The translations under genes and the position numbers were made by a program. Below, in pieces: positions 1 through 8,172 of a stretch of DNA of 64,000 nucleotides (position 1 is the stretch's first letter; every line of letters starts with the position of its first letter). Origin of the DNA: Streptomyces composti (GTDB lineage: Bacteria > Actinomycetota > Actinomycetes > Streptomycetales > Streptomycetaceae); NCBI RefSeq assembly GCF_012034205.1, contig NZ_JAATEM010000018.1, forward strand, positions 62,001 through 126,000, read 5' to 3'. The notes under the pieces were generated by a model that had not been told where the DNA came from, did no database searches, and saw only the letters and a list, made by a program, of their open reading frames with translations.

Positions 1-918
1 GAGATCAAGCAGCTGCGGGGACTGACCGGCCGCCCCTTCGGCGTCAACCTCTTCCTGCCGCAGCCGGAGACCGCCGACCCGGCCGCCGTGGACGTCTACG
101 CCCACCAGCTGGCCGGCGAGGCCACCTGGTACGAGACCGAGCTGGGCGACCCGGACAGCGGCCGCGACGACGGCTACGACGCCAAGCTCGCCGTGCTCCT
201 CGACGACCCGGTGCCGGTGGTGTCCTTCCACTTCGGCGTCCCGGCCCGGGAGGTCATCGACTCGCTGCACCGCGTCGGCACCTTCACCTTCGTCACCGCC
301 ACCACCGCCGAGGAGGCGCGGGCCGTGGAGCGCTGCGGCGCGGACGCGGTGATCGCACAGGGCATCGAGGCCGGCGGCCACCAGGGCACCCACCGCGACG
401 TCCCCGAGGCGGACGGCGCCGGCGTCGGACTGCTCTCCCTGGTCGCCCAGGTACGGGAGGCCGTCAGCATCCCCGTCATCGCGGCCGGCGGCATCATGCG
501 CGGCAGCCAGATAGCCGCCGTGCTCGCCGCCGGCGCCAGCGCCGCCCAGCTCGGGACCGCCTTCCTCGCCACCCACGAGTCCGGCGCCCACGCCCTGCAC
601 AAGCAGGCCCTCACCAACCCCCTCTTCGTCCGCACCGAGCTGACCCGCGCCTTCTCCGGCCGCCCGGCCCGCGGACTGGTCAACCGCTTCCTGCGCGAGC
701 ACGGCCCCTACGCGCCCGCCGCCTACCCCGACGTCCACCACCTCACCGCGCCGCTGCGCAAGGCCGCCGCCAAGGCGGGGGACGCCCAGGGGATGGCGCT
801 CTGGGCGGGGCAGGGTCACCGGCTGGCGCGGGAGCTGCCCGCCGGGCAGCTGGTGGAGGTGCTGGCCGCCGAACTCGCCTCCGCCCGGACCGCGTTGTCG
901 GCGGGAGGTGCCCTGTGA
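1..918 (+). CDS. Nitronate monooxygenase (2-nitropropane dioxygenase family), 5' end outside window
   Basis: The reading frame is open from base 1, so the start lies upstream; 305 codons are visible. The product is an FMN-dependent TIM-barrel enzyme that oxidises alkyl nitronates to carbonyl compounds and nitrite. Seen in the sequence: the EAGGHQG segment carrying the family's catalytic His, followed by a glycine-rich phosphate-binding stretch (AAGGIMRG) and AAGASAAQLGTAF, all in family order. The stop overlaps the GTG of the next gene (GTGA), so it is probably co-transcribed with rsmE. Probable role is detoxification of propionate-3-nitronate, a family-level inference. Confident about the family, less about the substrate. 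Confidence 0.88.
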   Translation, partial: EIKQLRGLTGRPFGVNLFLPQPETADPAAVDVYAHQLAGEATWYETELGDPDSGRDDGYDAKLAVLLDDPVPVVSFHFGVPAREVIDSLHRVGTFTFVTATTAEEARAVERCGADAVIAQGIEAGGHQGTHRDVPEADGAGVGLLSLVAQVREAVSIPVIAAGGIMRGSQIAAVLAAGASAAQLGTAFLATHESGAHALHKQALTNPLFVRTELTRAFSGRPARGLVNRFLREHGPYAPAAYPDVHHLTAPLRKAAAKAGDAQGMALWAGQGHRLARELPAGQLVEVLAAELASARTALSAGGAL

Positions 919-1655
919 CCGCGCCCGTGTTCGTCGTCGACCGCTTCGAGACCCTCGGCGGCGGCAGCTTCGTCCTGGACGGCCCCGAGGGCCGGCACGC
1001 CGTCTCCGTGAAGCGGCTGCGGCCCGGCGAGGCCGTCGTCCTCACCGACGGCGCCGGACGCTGGGCCGAGGGCGAGGTGGAGGCCGCCGAGGGCAAGGAC
1101 CGGCTCGTGGTGCGCCTCGGCGAGGTCGAGGAGGAGCCCGCAGAGACCCCCACGATCACCGTGGTGCAGGCGCTGCCCAAGGGCGACCGGGGCGAGCTGG
1201 CCGTGGAGACCATGACCGAGGTCGGCGTCGACCGGATCGTCCCCTGGACGGCGTCCCGCTGCATCACCCAGTGGAAGGGCGAGCGCGGACTGAAGTCCCT
1301 CGGCAAGTGGCGGGCCACCGCCCGCGAGGCCGGCAAGCAGTCCCGCCGGGTGCGCTTCCCCGAGGTCGCCGACGCGGCGAGCACCAAGCAGGTTGCCTCA
1401 CTTCTCGCCGAGGCCGGTTTCGCCGCCGTGCTGCACGAGAGCGGCACCGACCCGCTCGCCACCGCCGAACTCCCCGCCACCGGCGACATCGTGCTCGTCG
1501 TCGGTCCCGAGGGCGGCATCGCTCCCGACGAGCTGGCCCTCTTCGAGCAGTCCGGCGCCCGCGCCTACCGCCTGGGCCGCAGCGTGCTGCGCACCTCCAC
1601 CGCCGGCACGGCGGCCGCGGCGCTGCTGCTGGGCCGCACCGGCCGCTGGTCCTGA
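915..1655 (+). CDS. rsmE: 16S rRNA m3U1498 methyltransferase RsmE
   Basis: SAM-dependent SPOUT-class enzyme that methylates N3 of U1498 in helix 44 of 16S rRNA. It is 246 aa, the usual length. The N-terminal about 70 residues form a PUA-like RNA-binding domain. The C-terminal knot is marked by VVGPEGGIAPDE near residue 194 and LGRSVLRTSTAGTAA near residue 220, the SAM-binding loops of the family. The GTG start overlaps the upstream stop by four bases, which fixes the start and implies translational coupling. Directly downstream is a degenerate 31-bp direct repeat rather than an obvious terminator. Confidence 0.93.
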   Translation: MTAPVFVVDRFETLGGGSFVLDGPEGRHAVSVKRLRPGEAVVLTDGAGRWAEGEVEAAEGKDRLVVRLGEVEEEPAETPTITVVQALPKGDRGELAVETMTEVGVDRIVPWTASRCITQWKGERGLKSLGKWRATAREAGKQSRRVRFPEVADAASTKQVASLLAEAGFAAVLHESGTDPLATAELPATGDIVLVVGPEGGIAPDELALFEQSGARAYRLGRSVLRTSTAGTAAAALLLGRTGRWS

Positions 1656-1673
1656 CCCGCGCCGGCACCCGCG

Positions 1674-1730
1674 GAGCACCAACCGCCGTAGGCGCACACC
1701 CGTAGAGCGCCAACCGCCGTGTGCGCAAGG
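1674..1730. repeat. Two-copy imperfect direct repeat downstream of rsmE
   Basis: Two adjacent copies of about 26-31 bp, beginning GAGCACCAACCGCCGTAG at 1674 and GAGCGCCAACCGCCGTGT at 1705, follow the rsmE stop. No open frame is conserved across them. Function unknown; comparable short repeats follow other genes in this window. Confidence 0.6.
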
Positions 1731-1801
1731 GAGCATGACGGGGCGCACAGTGGCCGTATGCGCCCTACCGCCGCGCCGGTGACGGTGGCAGGCTGCCGTC
1801 C

Positions 1802-2350
1802 ATGGGGGTGTGGCAGAAGCTGTGGGGCGCCACGCGGCTGCGGCGCACGGCCGTGGCGGCCGGTCTCGCCGTGGTGGCCGTGGGCGGTGTTGTGGCGTGC
1901 GAACCGGGGGCCGTGAGCTCCGCGACCGTGGCCTACACGGTCGACGAGACCGTCACCGACGAACTCAACCGGCAGAAGGCCGGGGTGCGCTGGCTCAGCT
2001 GCACCGCCTCCTTCGACGGCGACGGCGACGGGTCGGCCACCCGGTCGGCCCGGGAGCGGACCGTCGCCTCCGTCGACTGCCGGGGCGAGACGGAGGACGG
2101 CAAGGAGATCACCGTCACCGGCAAGGTCACCCACGCCCTCGACGGCGCCTGCGTGCGCGGCGACATCACCGCCAAGGTGGACGGGAAGCAGTGGTTCCGC
2201 GTCGACGGTCTGGGCGACTGCGACTCCGGCAGTCCGCCCCCGGTCGGCGGGCCCGCCCCGGACGGGCCCCGGCCCACCGTCACCGTGACCGTCACCACCA
2301 CCGTCTGGTGCGACCGGTATCCCGACTGCCGCCCCGTCGAGGGCAAGTGA
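1802..2350 (+). CDS. Putative lipoprotein, unknown function
   Basis: 182 aa. Arg-rich n-region, hydrophobic h-region (residues 16-31) and a lipobox-like VVAC with Cys33 as the predicted lipidated residue. The mature part has paired cysteines (SCTAS, DCRGE, ACVRG, DCDSG), suggesting disulfides, and an Asp/Gly-rich DGDGDGS stretch. The overall shape resembles small extracytoplasmic beta-rich proteins (DUF4333-like), but no named domain was recognised. The C-terminus is a Thr/Val-rich TVTVTVTTTV segment ending in two further cysteines. The Shine-Dalgarno is poor (GGCAGG), so the start is moderately certain. It probably sits on the outer face of the membrane. Confidence 0.65.
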   Translation: MGVWQKLWGATRLRRTAVAAGLAVVAVGGVVACEPGAVSSATVAYTVDETVTDELNRQKAGVRWLSCTASFDGDGDGSATRSARERTVASVDCRGETEDGKEITVTGKVTHALDGACVRGDITAKVDGKQWFRVDGLGDCDSGSPPPVGGPAPDGPRPTVTVTVTTTVWCDRYPDCRPVEGK

Positions 2351-2396
2351 TCGGAAGCCCTGGCCGGTCCGCCTCCCGCGTGCTTAGGGTGATCGG

Positions 2397-5300
2397 GTGA
2401 CACAGCCTGCATCCGTCGCATCAGCCGCGTATCTCCGGTATCCGCACCCGCACGGCGATCTGGTCGCCTTCACCGCCGAGGACGATGTGTGGCTCGCCCC
2501 GCTCGACGGCGGCGGCCGGGCCTGGCGGGTCAGCGCCGACAACATGCCCGTCAACCACCCGCGCATCTCGCCCGACGGCACCACCGTCGCCTGGACCTCC
2601 ACCCGCGACGGCGCACCCGAGGTGCACGTCGCGCCCGTCGACGGCGGCCCCGCCCGCCGCCTCACCTACTGGGGCAGTCCCAGAACACAGGTGCGCGGCT
2701 GGACCCCGGACGGCAGGGTCCTCGCGATCAGCGCGCACGGCCAGGCCAGCCTGCGCCGCACCTGGGCCCGCGCGGTCCCGCTCGACGGCGGACCCGCCGA
2801 CACCCTGCCGTACGGGCCCGTCGGCGACGTCGCCCACGGCCCGCACACCGTGCTGCTGTCCGCCACCATGGGCCGCGAGGCGGCCACGTGGAAGCGCTAC
2901 CGGGGCGGCACCGCCGGCAAGCTGTGGATCGACCGCGCCGGCCAGGACGGCCAGGACGGCCAGGACGGCCAGGACGGCCAGGACGGCGAGGACGGCGGAG
3001 AGTTCGTCCGGCTCCACGCCGACCTCGACGGCAACATCGAGTACCCGATGTGGGTCGGCGAGCGGATCGCGTTCCTCTCCGACCACGAGGGCACCGGAGC
3101 GCTCTACTCCTCCCTCGCCGACGGCTCCGACCTGCGCCGCCACACCCCGCTCGGCGGCTTCTACGCCCGCCACGCCGCCACCGACGGCACCCGCGTCGTC
3201 TACTCCAGCGCCGGCGAACTGTGGGTGCTGGACGACCTGGACGGCGCCGAACCGCGCCGGCTCGACATCCGGCTCGGCGGGCAGCGCGTCGACCTGCGGC
3301 CGTTCCCGCTGAACGCCGCCCGCTGGTTCGGCTCCGCCTCCCCCGACCACACCGCCCGCGGCAGCGCCGTCTGCGTCCGCGGCGCCGTCCACTGGGTCAC
3401 CCACCGCTCGGGCCCCGCCCGAGCGCTCGCCGCCACCCCCGGGGTCCGGGCGCGCCGGCCCCGCACCTTCCGCGCCGACGGCGAGGAATGGGTGGTGTGG
3501 GTGACCGACGCCGAGGGTGACGACGCCCTGGAGTTCGCCCCGGCCACCGGACTCGCCCCCGGCGCCACCCCGCGCCGGATCGCCGCCGGGCGGCTCGGCC
3601 GGGTCCTCGACCTCGCCATGGCGCCCGACGGCAGCCGCGCCGCCGTCGCCTCGCACGACGGCCGGGTCCTGCTCGTCGAGCGCGAGACCGGGGAGGTCCG
3701 CGAGGTCGACCGCAGCGAGGACGGCGACGTCTCCGGGCTCACCTTCTCGCCCGACTCCGCCTGGCTGGCCTGGTCGCACCCCGGGCCGCGCCCGCTCAGC
3801 CAGATCCGCCTCGCCAGCACCACCGACCTGCAGGTCACCGAGGCGACCCCGCTGCGCTTCCAGGACTACGCGCCCGCCTTCACCCTCGATGGCAAGCACC
3901 TGGTGTTCCTGTCCACCCGCTCCTTCGACCCGGTCTACGACGAGCACGTCTTCGACCTGGCCTTCGTCGACAGCGTCCGGCCGTACCTGATCACGCTGGC
4001 GGCCACCACGCCGTCGCCGTTCGGCCCGCAGCGGCACGGGCGCGCCTTCGAGGCGGCCGACCGGGAGGAGACCCCCGACAGCGAGGGCACACCCACCACC
4101 CGCATCGACCTGGAGGGGTTCGCCGACCGGATCGTGCCGTTCCCGGTGGAGGCCGCCCGCTACTCCAACCTGCGCGCCGCCAAGGACGGCGTGCTCTGGC
4201 TGCGCCACCCGGTCACCGGCGTCCTCGGCGCCTCCCGGGCCACCCCGGACGACCCCGACCCGAAGACCGAGCTGGAGCGCTACGACCTCGCCCAGCAGCG
4301 CATCGAGCATCTCGCCGCCGACGCCGACCACTTCGAGGTCAGCGGCGACGGCAAGCGGGTGCTGCTGTGGACCGACGGGCGGCTGAAGGTGGTGCCCAGC
4401 GACCGGCGCGCCCCCGGCGACGACGACAGCGACTCCAACATCACCGTCGACCTGGGCCGGGTCCGCCAGATGATCGACCCGGCCGCGGAGTGGCGGCAGA
4501 TGTTCGACGAGGCCGGGCGTCTGATGCGGGACAACTTCTGGCGCGCGGACATGAACGGCGTCGACTGGGACGGCGTGCTGGACCGCTACCGCCCGGTGCT
4601 CGACCGGCTCGCCACCCACGACGACCTGGTGGACCTGCTGTGGGAGGTGCAGGGCGAGCTGGGCACCTCGCACGCCTATGTCACCCCGCGCGGCGGCTGG
4701 GGCGACGGAGGCGCCCGGCAGGGGCTGCTCGGCGCCGACATCTCCCGGCACGAGGACGGCAGCTGGCGGGTCGACCGCATCCTGCCGTCGGAGACCTCCG
4801 ACCCCGAGGCGCGCTCCCCGCTCGCCGCGCCGGGTGTGGCGATCCGGCCCGGGGACGCGATCGTGGCCGTGGCCGGGCAGCCGGTGGACCCGGTGACCGG
4901 ACCCGCGCCCCTGCTCGTGGGGACGGCGGGCAAGCCGGTGGAGCTGACCGTGCTGCCCGCGGGCGGCGGGGAGCCGCGGCACGCGGTCGTGGTGCCGGTG
5001 GCCGACGAGGAGCCGCTGCGGTACCACGCCTGGGTCGGCGACCGGCGGGCGTACGTCCACGAGAAGTCCGGCGGACGCCTCGGGTATCTGCATGTGCCCG
5101 ACATGATCGGCTCCGGGTGGGCCCAGCTGCACCGGGACCTGCGGGTGGAGGTCGCCCGGGAGGGGCTGGTGGTGGACGTCCGGGAGAACCGGGGCGGGCA
5201 CACCTCGCAGCTGGTGGTGGAGAAGCTGGCGCGGCGGATCGTGGGATGGGACCTGCCGCGGGGCATGCGGCCGGAGAGCTATCCGCGGGACGCGCCCCGG

Positions 5301-5660
5301 GGGCCGGTGGTCACGGTGGCCAACGAGTTCTCCGGGTCGGACGGGGACATCGTCAACGCGGCGATCAAGGCGCTCGGCCTCGGCACGGTCGTCGGTACCC
5401 GGACGTGGGGCGGTGTCATCGGCATCGACAGCCGCTACCGGCTGGTGGACGGGACGTCCGTGACGCAGCCGAAGTACGCGTTCTGGCTGGAGGGTTACGG
5501 CTGGGACGTCGAGAACCACGGCGTCGACCCGGACGTCGAGGTCGTCCAACGCCCCCAGGACTACGCCGCGGGCAGGGATGTCCAGCTGGACGAGGCGATC
5601 CGCCTGGCCCTGGAGGCCCTGGAGCAGACCCCGGCGAAGGTTCCCCCGGCTGTGTCGTGA
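2397..5660 (+). CDS. Tricorn protease homologue (S41-family serine peptidase)
   Basis: 1087 aa, the full length of the tricorn family. It is a cytoplasmic peptidase thought to cut oligopeptides released by the proteasome, which streptomycetes also carry. Order: two N-terminal beta-propellers (repeated SPDGTTVAW, TPDGRVLA and FSPDSAWLAW blades, about residues 1-640), a C1 helical domain, a PDZ domain (about 770-860), and the C2 catalytic domain. Catalytic-type residues are visible: a Ser-His pair in GTSHAY near residue 757 and the nucleophile region NEFSGSDGD near residue 979. The GTG start follows a non-coding spacer. One propeller blade contains a GQD tripeptide run made by a 9-bp tandem repeat (2940-2993). 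Followed by a hairpin terminator. Confidence 0.92.
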   Translation: MTQPASVASAAYLRYPHPHGDLVAFTAEDDVWLAPLDGGGRAWRVSADNMPVNHPRISPDGTTVAWTSTRDGAPEVHVAPVDGGPARRLTYWGSPRTQVRGWTPDGRVLAISAHGQASLRRTWARAVPLDGGPADTLPYGPVGDVAHGPHTVLLSATMGREAATWKRYRGGTAGKLWIDRAGQDGQDGQDGQDGQDGEDGGEFVRLHADLDGNIEYPMWVGERIAFLSDHEGTGALYSSLADGSDLRRHTPLGGFYARHAATDGTRVVYSSAGELWVLDDLDGAEPRRLDIRLGGQRVDLRPFPLNAARWFGSASPDHTARGSAVCVRGAVHWVTHRSGPARALAATPGVRARRPRTFRADGEEWVVWVTDAEGDDALEFAPATGLAPGATPRRIAAGRLGRVLDLAMAPDGSRAAVASHDGRVLLVERETGEVREVDRSEDGDVSGLTFSPDSAWLAWSHPGPRPLSQIRLASTTDLQVTEATPLRFQDYAPAFTLDGKHLVFLSTRSFDPVYDEHVFDLAFVDSVRPYLITLAATTPSPFGPQRHGRAFEAADREETPDSEGTPTTRIDLEGFADRIVPFPVEAARYSNLRAAKDGVLWLRHPVTGVLGASRATPDDPDPKTELERYDLAQQRIEHLAADADHFEVSGDGKRVLLWTDGRLKVVPSDRRAPGDDDSDSNITVDLGRVRQMIDPAAEWRQMFDEAGRLMRDNFWRADMNGVDWDGVLDRYRPVLDRLATHDDLVDLLWEVQGELGTSHAYVTPRGGWGDGGARQGLLGADISRHEDGSWRVDRILPSETSDPEARSPLAAPGVAIRPGDAIVAVAGQPVDPVTGPAPLLVGTAGKPVELTVLPAGGGEPRHAVVVPVADEEPLRYHAWVGDRRAYVHEKSGGRLGYLHVPDMIGSGWAQLHRDLRVEVAREGLVVDVRENRGGHTSQLVVEKLARRIVGWDLPRGMRPESYPRDAPRGPVVTVANEFSGSDGDIVNAAIKALGLGTVVGTRTWGGVIGIDSRYRLVDGTSVTQPKYAFWLEGYGWDVENHGVDPDVEVVQRPQDYAAGRDVQLDEAIRLALEALEQTPAKVPPAVS
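2940..2993 (+). repeat. 9-bp tandem repeat inside the tricorn gene
   Basis: Five exact copies of GGCCAGGAC (2940-2984) plus a sixth variant GGCGAGGAC encode a Gly-Gln-Asp run. The unit is a multiple of three, so copy-number change keeps the frame. It falls in a predicted surface loop of a beta-propeller. Confidence 0.9.
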
Positions 5661-5669
5661 GCGTGCCGT

Positions 5670-5699
5670 GGCTGCGGGCTGCGGGGCCGGCCCGCAGCC
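5670..5699 (+). terminator. Hairpin terminator after the tricorn gene
   Basis: Perfect 10-bp stem GGCTGCGGGC / GCCCGCAGCC around a 10-nt loop, 10 bases after the stop. There is no U-tract, as is usual in Streptomyces. Confidence 0.65.
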
Positions 5700-5776
5700 G
5701 GGTCGGACAGCTGCCCGCAGCTCCGGTGGCTACGATGTTGCCGTAGGTGATCGGTTCGGTGAGGCGAGGAGGGCAC

Positions 5777-6130
5777 ATGGCCGGGGAGCCGCAGGACGAC
5801 TGCTTGTTCTGCAAGATTGTCGCGGGAAGCATCCCGGCGACGATCGTCCGGGAGACCGAGACGACCATCGCGTTCCGGGACATCAACCCCCAGGCACCGA
5901 CCCACGTCCTGGTGATCCCGAAGGAGCACCACCGCGACGCAGCCGCCCTGGCCGCCGCCGCTCCCCAGGTCGCCGCCGACGTCCTGCGCGAGACGCAGGC
6001 CGTCGCCGACGAGGACAAGCTGGAGAGCTACCGCATCGTCTTCAACACCGGCAGCGGCGCCGGCCAGACCGTCTGGCACGCGCACGCCCACGTCCTCGGC
6101 GGCCGCGGCCTCGAGTGGCCTCCCGGGTAA
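5777..6130 (+). CDS. HIT-family nucleotide hydrolase/transferase
   Basis: 117 aa, the normal size for a HINT/HIT protein acting on nucleoside phosphoramidates and related AMP conjugates. Seen: N-terminal CLFCKI, a Zn/fold motif of bacterial HIT proteins; DINPQAPTHVLVIPKEH; and the histidine triad WHAHAHVLGG near residue 100. The ATG at 5777 is chosen because AGGAGG (5767-5772) sits four bases upstream; an upstream in-frame ATG at 5747 lacks a ribosome site. The RNase Z gene starts six bases after its stop, so the two are probably one transcript. Confidence 0.9.
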   Translation: MAGEPQDDCLFCKIVAGSIPATIVRETETTIAFRDINPQAPTHVLVIPKEHHRDAAALAAAAPQVAADVLRETQAVADEDKLESYRIVFNTGSGAGQTVWHAHAHVLGGRGLEWPPG

Positions 6131-6136
6131 GCCGCC

Positions 6137-7042
6137 TTGTCCGTACGCGAACTGGTGGTGCTGGGCACCGCGAGTCAGGTCCCCACCCGGCACCGCAACC
6201 ACAACGGCTACCTCCTGCGCTGGGACGGCGAGGGCTTCCTCTTCGACCCCGGCGAGGGCACCCAGCGGCAGATGCTGCGCGCCGGGGTCGCCGCGCACGA
6301 CCTGAACCGGATCTGCGTCACCCACTTCCACGGTGACCACTCCCTCGGCCTCGCCGGGGTGATCCAGCGCATCAACCTGGACAAGGTGCCGCACCAGGTC
6401 ACCGCGCACTATCCGCGGTCCGGGCAGCGGTTCTTCGACCGGCTGCGGTACGCCACCGCCTACCGGGAGACCGTCCCGCTCACCGAGGCTCCCGTGCACT
6501 CGGACGGCGTCCTCGCCGAGACCCCCGCCTACACGCTCGAGGCGCGCCGCCTCTCCCACCCCGTCGAGTCCTACGGCTACCGGATCACCGAGCCCGACGG
6601 GCGGCGCATGCTGCCCGAACGCCTGGCCGCGCACGGCATCAAGGGCCCGGACGTGGGCCGCCTCCAGCGCGAGGGCTCGCTGCGCGGGGTGACGCTTCAG
6701 GAGGTGAGCGAGGTGCGGCGCGGGCAGAAGTTCGCCTTCGTCATGGACACCCGGCTCTGCGACGGCGCCCGTGAGCTGGCTCAGGACTGCGACCTGCTGG
6801 TCATCGAGTCGACGTTCCTCGACGAGGACCGGGAACTCGCCGTCGAGCACGGGCATCTGACGGCGGGGCAGGCGGCCCGGGTGGCCCGCGACGGGGGCGT
6901 CAGGCATCTGGTGCTGACCCACTTCAGCCAGCGCTACGGCGACCCGTCCGTGTTCGAACGGCAGGCGCGGGCGGCGGGCTACGAGGGCGAGCTGACCGTG
7001 GCCCGCGATCTGCAGCGGGTTCCGCTCCCGAAGCGCCGCTGA
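6137..7042 (+). CDS. rnz: Ribonuclease Z (tRNA 3' endonuclease)
   Basis: 301 aa metallo-beta-lactamase-fold endonuclease that trims the 3' trailer of tRNA precursors lacking an encoded CCA. The Zn-ligand motif THFHGDHSLG lies near residue 60, and further ligands fall in MDTR and LTHFSQRY. The N-terminal GTASQVPTRHRNHNG is typical of short-form RNase Z. The start is a TTG at 6137 with a weak ribosome site, probably coupled to the HIT gene six bases upstream. Its last codons and stop are the first copy of a short repeat (see 7033-7089). Confidence 0.92.
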   Translation: MSVRELVVLGTASQVPTRHRNHNGYLLRWDGEGFLFDPGEGTQRQMLRAGVAAHDLNRICVTHFHGDHSLGLAGVIQRINLDKVPHQVTAHYPRSGQRFFDRLRYATAYRETVPLTEAPVHSDGVLAETPAYTLEARRLSHPVESYGYRITEPDGRRMLPERLAAHGIKGPDVGRLQREGSLRGVTLQEVSEVRRGQKFAFVMDTRLCDGARELAQDCDLLVIESTFLDEDRELAVEHGHLTAGQAARVARDGGVRHLVLTHFSQRYGDPSVFERQARAAGYEGELTVARDLQRVPLPKRR

Positions 7043-7089
7043 CCCGCGGTTGCCGTGCGCCGCTGACCCGGCTTACGCCGCTGACCTCG
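7033..7089. repeat. Three-copy repeat starting on the rnz stop codon
   Basis: GCGCCGCTGACCCG at 7033-7046 contains the last codons and the TGA of rnz. It recurs exactly at 7057-7070 and in shorter form (ACGCCGCTGACCT) at 7075-7087. The third copy ends just before the adenosine deaminase start. Confidence 0.7.
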
Positions 7090-7104
7090 CCGTACGATGA
7101 AGTG

Positions 7105-8106
7105 ATGGTCCTCCCGAAAGCCGAACTGCACCTCCACATCGAAGGCACCCTGGAGCCGGAGCTGGCCTTCGAACTGGCGCGACGCAACGGTGTCGAGCTG
7201 CCCTGGGCCGGTACCGAGGGGCTGCGCGAGGCGTACCGGTTCAGGGATCTGCAGTCCTTCCTGGACCTGTACTACGAGCTGATGGCGGTGCTGCGCACCG
7301 AGCGGGACTTCGAGGATCTCGCCGACGCCTACCTCGCCCGCGCCGCCGCCCAGGGCGTGCGGCACGCGGAGATCTTCTTCGACCCGCAGGCGCACCTCGC
7401 GCGGGGAGTCGGCATGGGCACGGTGGTCGAGGGGCTGTGGCGGGCGCTGGGCCGCAGTCCCGAGACGCACGGGGTGTCCACGCGGCTCATCATGTGTTTC
7501 CTGCGCGACGAGTCCGCCGAGTCGGCCATGGCCACCCTGGAGGCGGCCGAGCCGTATCTGGACCGGATCACCGGGGTGGGCCTGGACTCCGCCGAGGCCG
7601 GGCATCCGCCCGCCAAGTTCCGCGAGGTGTACGAGGCCGCCGCCGGGCTCGGACTGCGGCGCGTGGCGCACGCCGGGGAGGAGGGGCCGCCCGCGTACAT
7701 CGCCGAGGCCCTGGACGTGCTCGGCGTGGAGCGGATCGACCACGGGCTGCGTTGCGTGGAGGACCCGGCGCTGGTGCGGCGGCTGGTGCGGGACCGCGTC
7801 CCGCTCACCCTCTGCCCCCTGTCCAACGTCCGCCTCCGGGCCGTGGACACCCTCGCCGACCACCCCCTGCCCGCCATGCTGGACGCCGGCCTGATGTGCA
7901 CGGTCAACTCCGACGACCCGGCCTACTTCGGCGGCTACGCGGGCGACAACTTCGACGCCGTGCAGCGGGTGCTCGGCCTGTCCCGGGAGCGGCTGCGCGA
8001 GCTGGCCCGCAACTCGTTCCTGGCCTCCTTCCTGGAGGACGACGAGGAGCTGCGGGCCCGGTATCTCGCCGAGGTCGAGGCGTACCGATGGGAGGGCGTG
8101 GCGTGA
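7105..8106 (+). CDS. add: Adenosine deaminase
   Basis: 333 aa Zn-dependent amidohydrolase converting (deoxy)adenosine to (deoxy)inosine in purine salvage. Visible: HLHIEGTL near the N-terminus (two Zn His), HAGEEGPP with the metal and catalytic His/Glu region, HGLRC, and VNSDDPAYFGG with the conserved Asp pair. The ATG at 7105 is preceded by an in-frame GTG at 7102; either may be used and the difference is one residue. It lies between rnz and a sugar kinase, all in one direction, but with its own short upstream gap. Confidence 0.9.
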   Translation: MVLPKAELHLHIEGTLEPELAFELARRNGVELPWAGTEGLREAYRFRDLQSFLDLYYELMAVLRTERDFEDLADAYLARAAAQGVRHAEIFFDPQAHLARGVGMGTVVEGLWRALGRSPETHGVSTRLIMCFLRDESAESAMATLEAAEPYLDRITGVGLDSAEAGHPPAKFREVYEAAAGLGLRRVAHAGEEGPPAYIAEALDVLGVERIDHGLRCVEDPALVRRLVRDRVPLTLCPLSNVRLRAVDTLADHPLPAMLDAGLMCTVNSDDPAYFGGYAGDNFDAVQRVLGLSRERLRELARNSFLASFLEDDEELRARYLAEVEAYRWEGVA

Positions 8107-8128
8107 CGACGTGAGTGCTGTCGGTGCT

Positions 8129-8157
8129 GTGGTGCAGACTGGCCAGATCGGCACCAC
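8129..8157. promoter_or_regulatory. Operator-like inverted repeat before the PfkB kinase
   Basis: GTGGTGC (8129-8135) and GCACCAC (8151-8157) are perfect inverted arms around a spacer centred on CTGGCCAG, itself a palindrome. It lies 15-44 bases upstream of the kinase GTG and suggests a dimeric repressor site. No partner regulator is visible nearby. Confidence 0.45.
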
Positions 8158-8172
8158 GTCAGGGAGCGCATC

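Noticed and set aside
2421..5549. Long minus-strand open frame opposite the tricorn gene
   Set aside because: Antisense shadow of a high-GC gene; no domain pattern, whereas the plus strand has clear propeller, PDZ and catalytic motifs.
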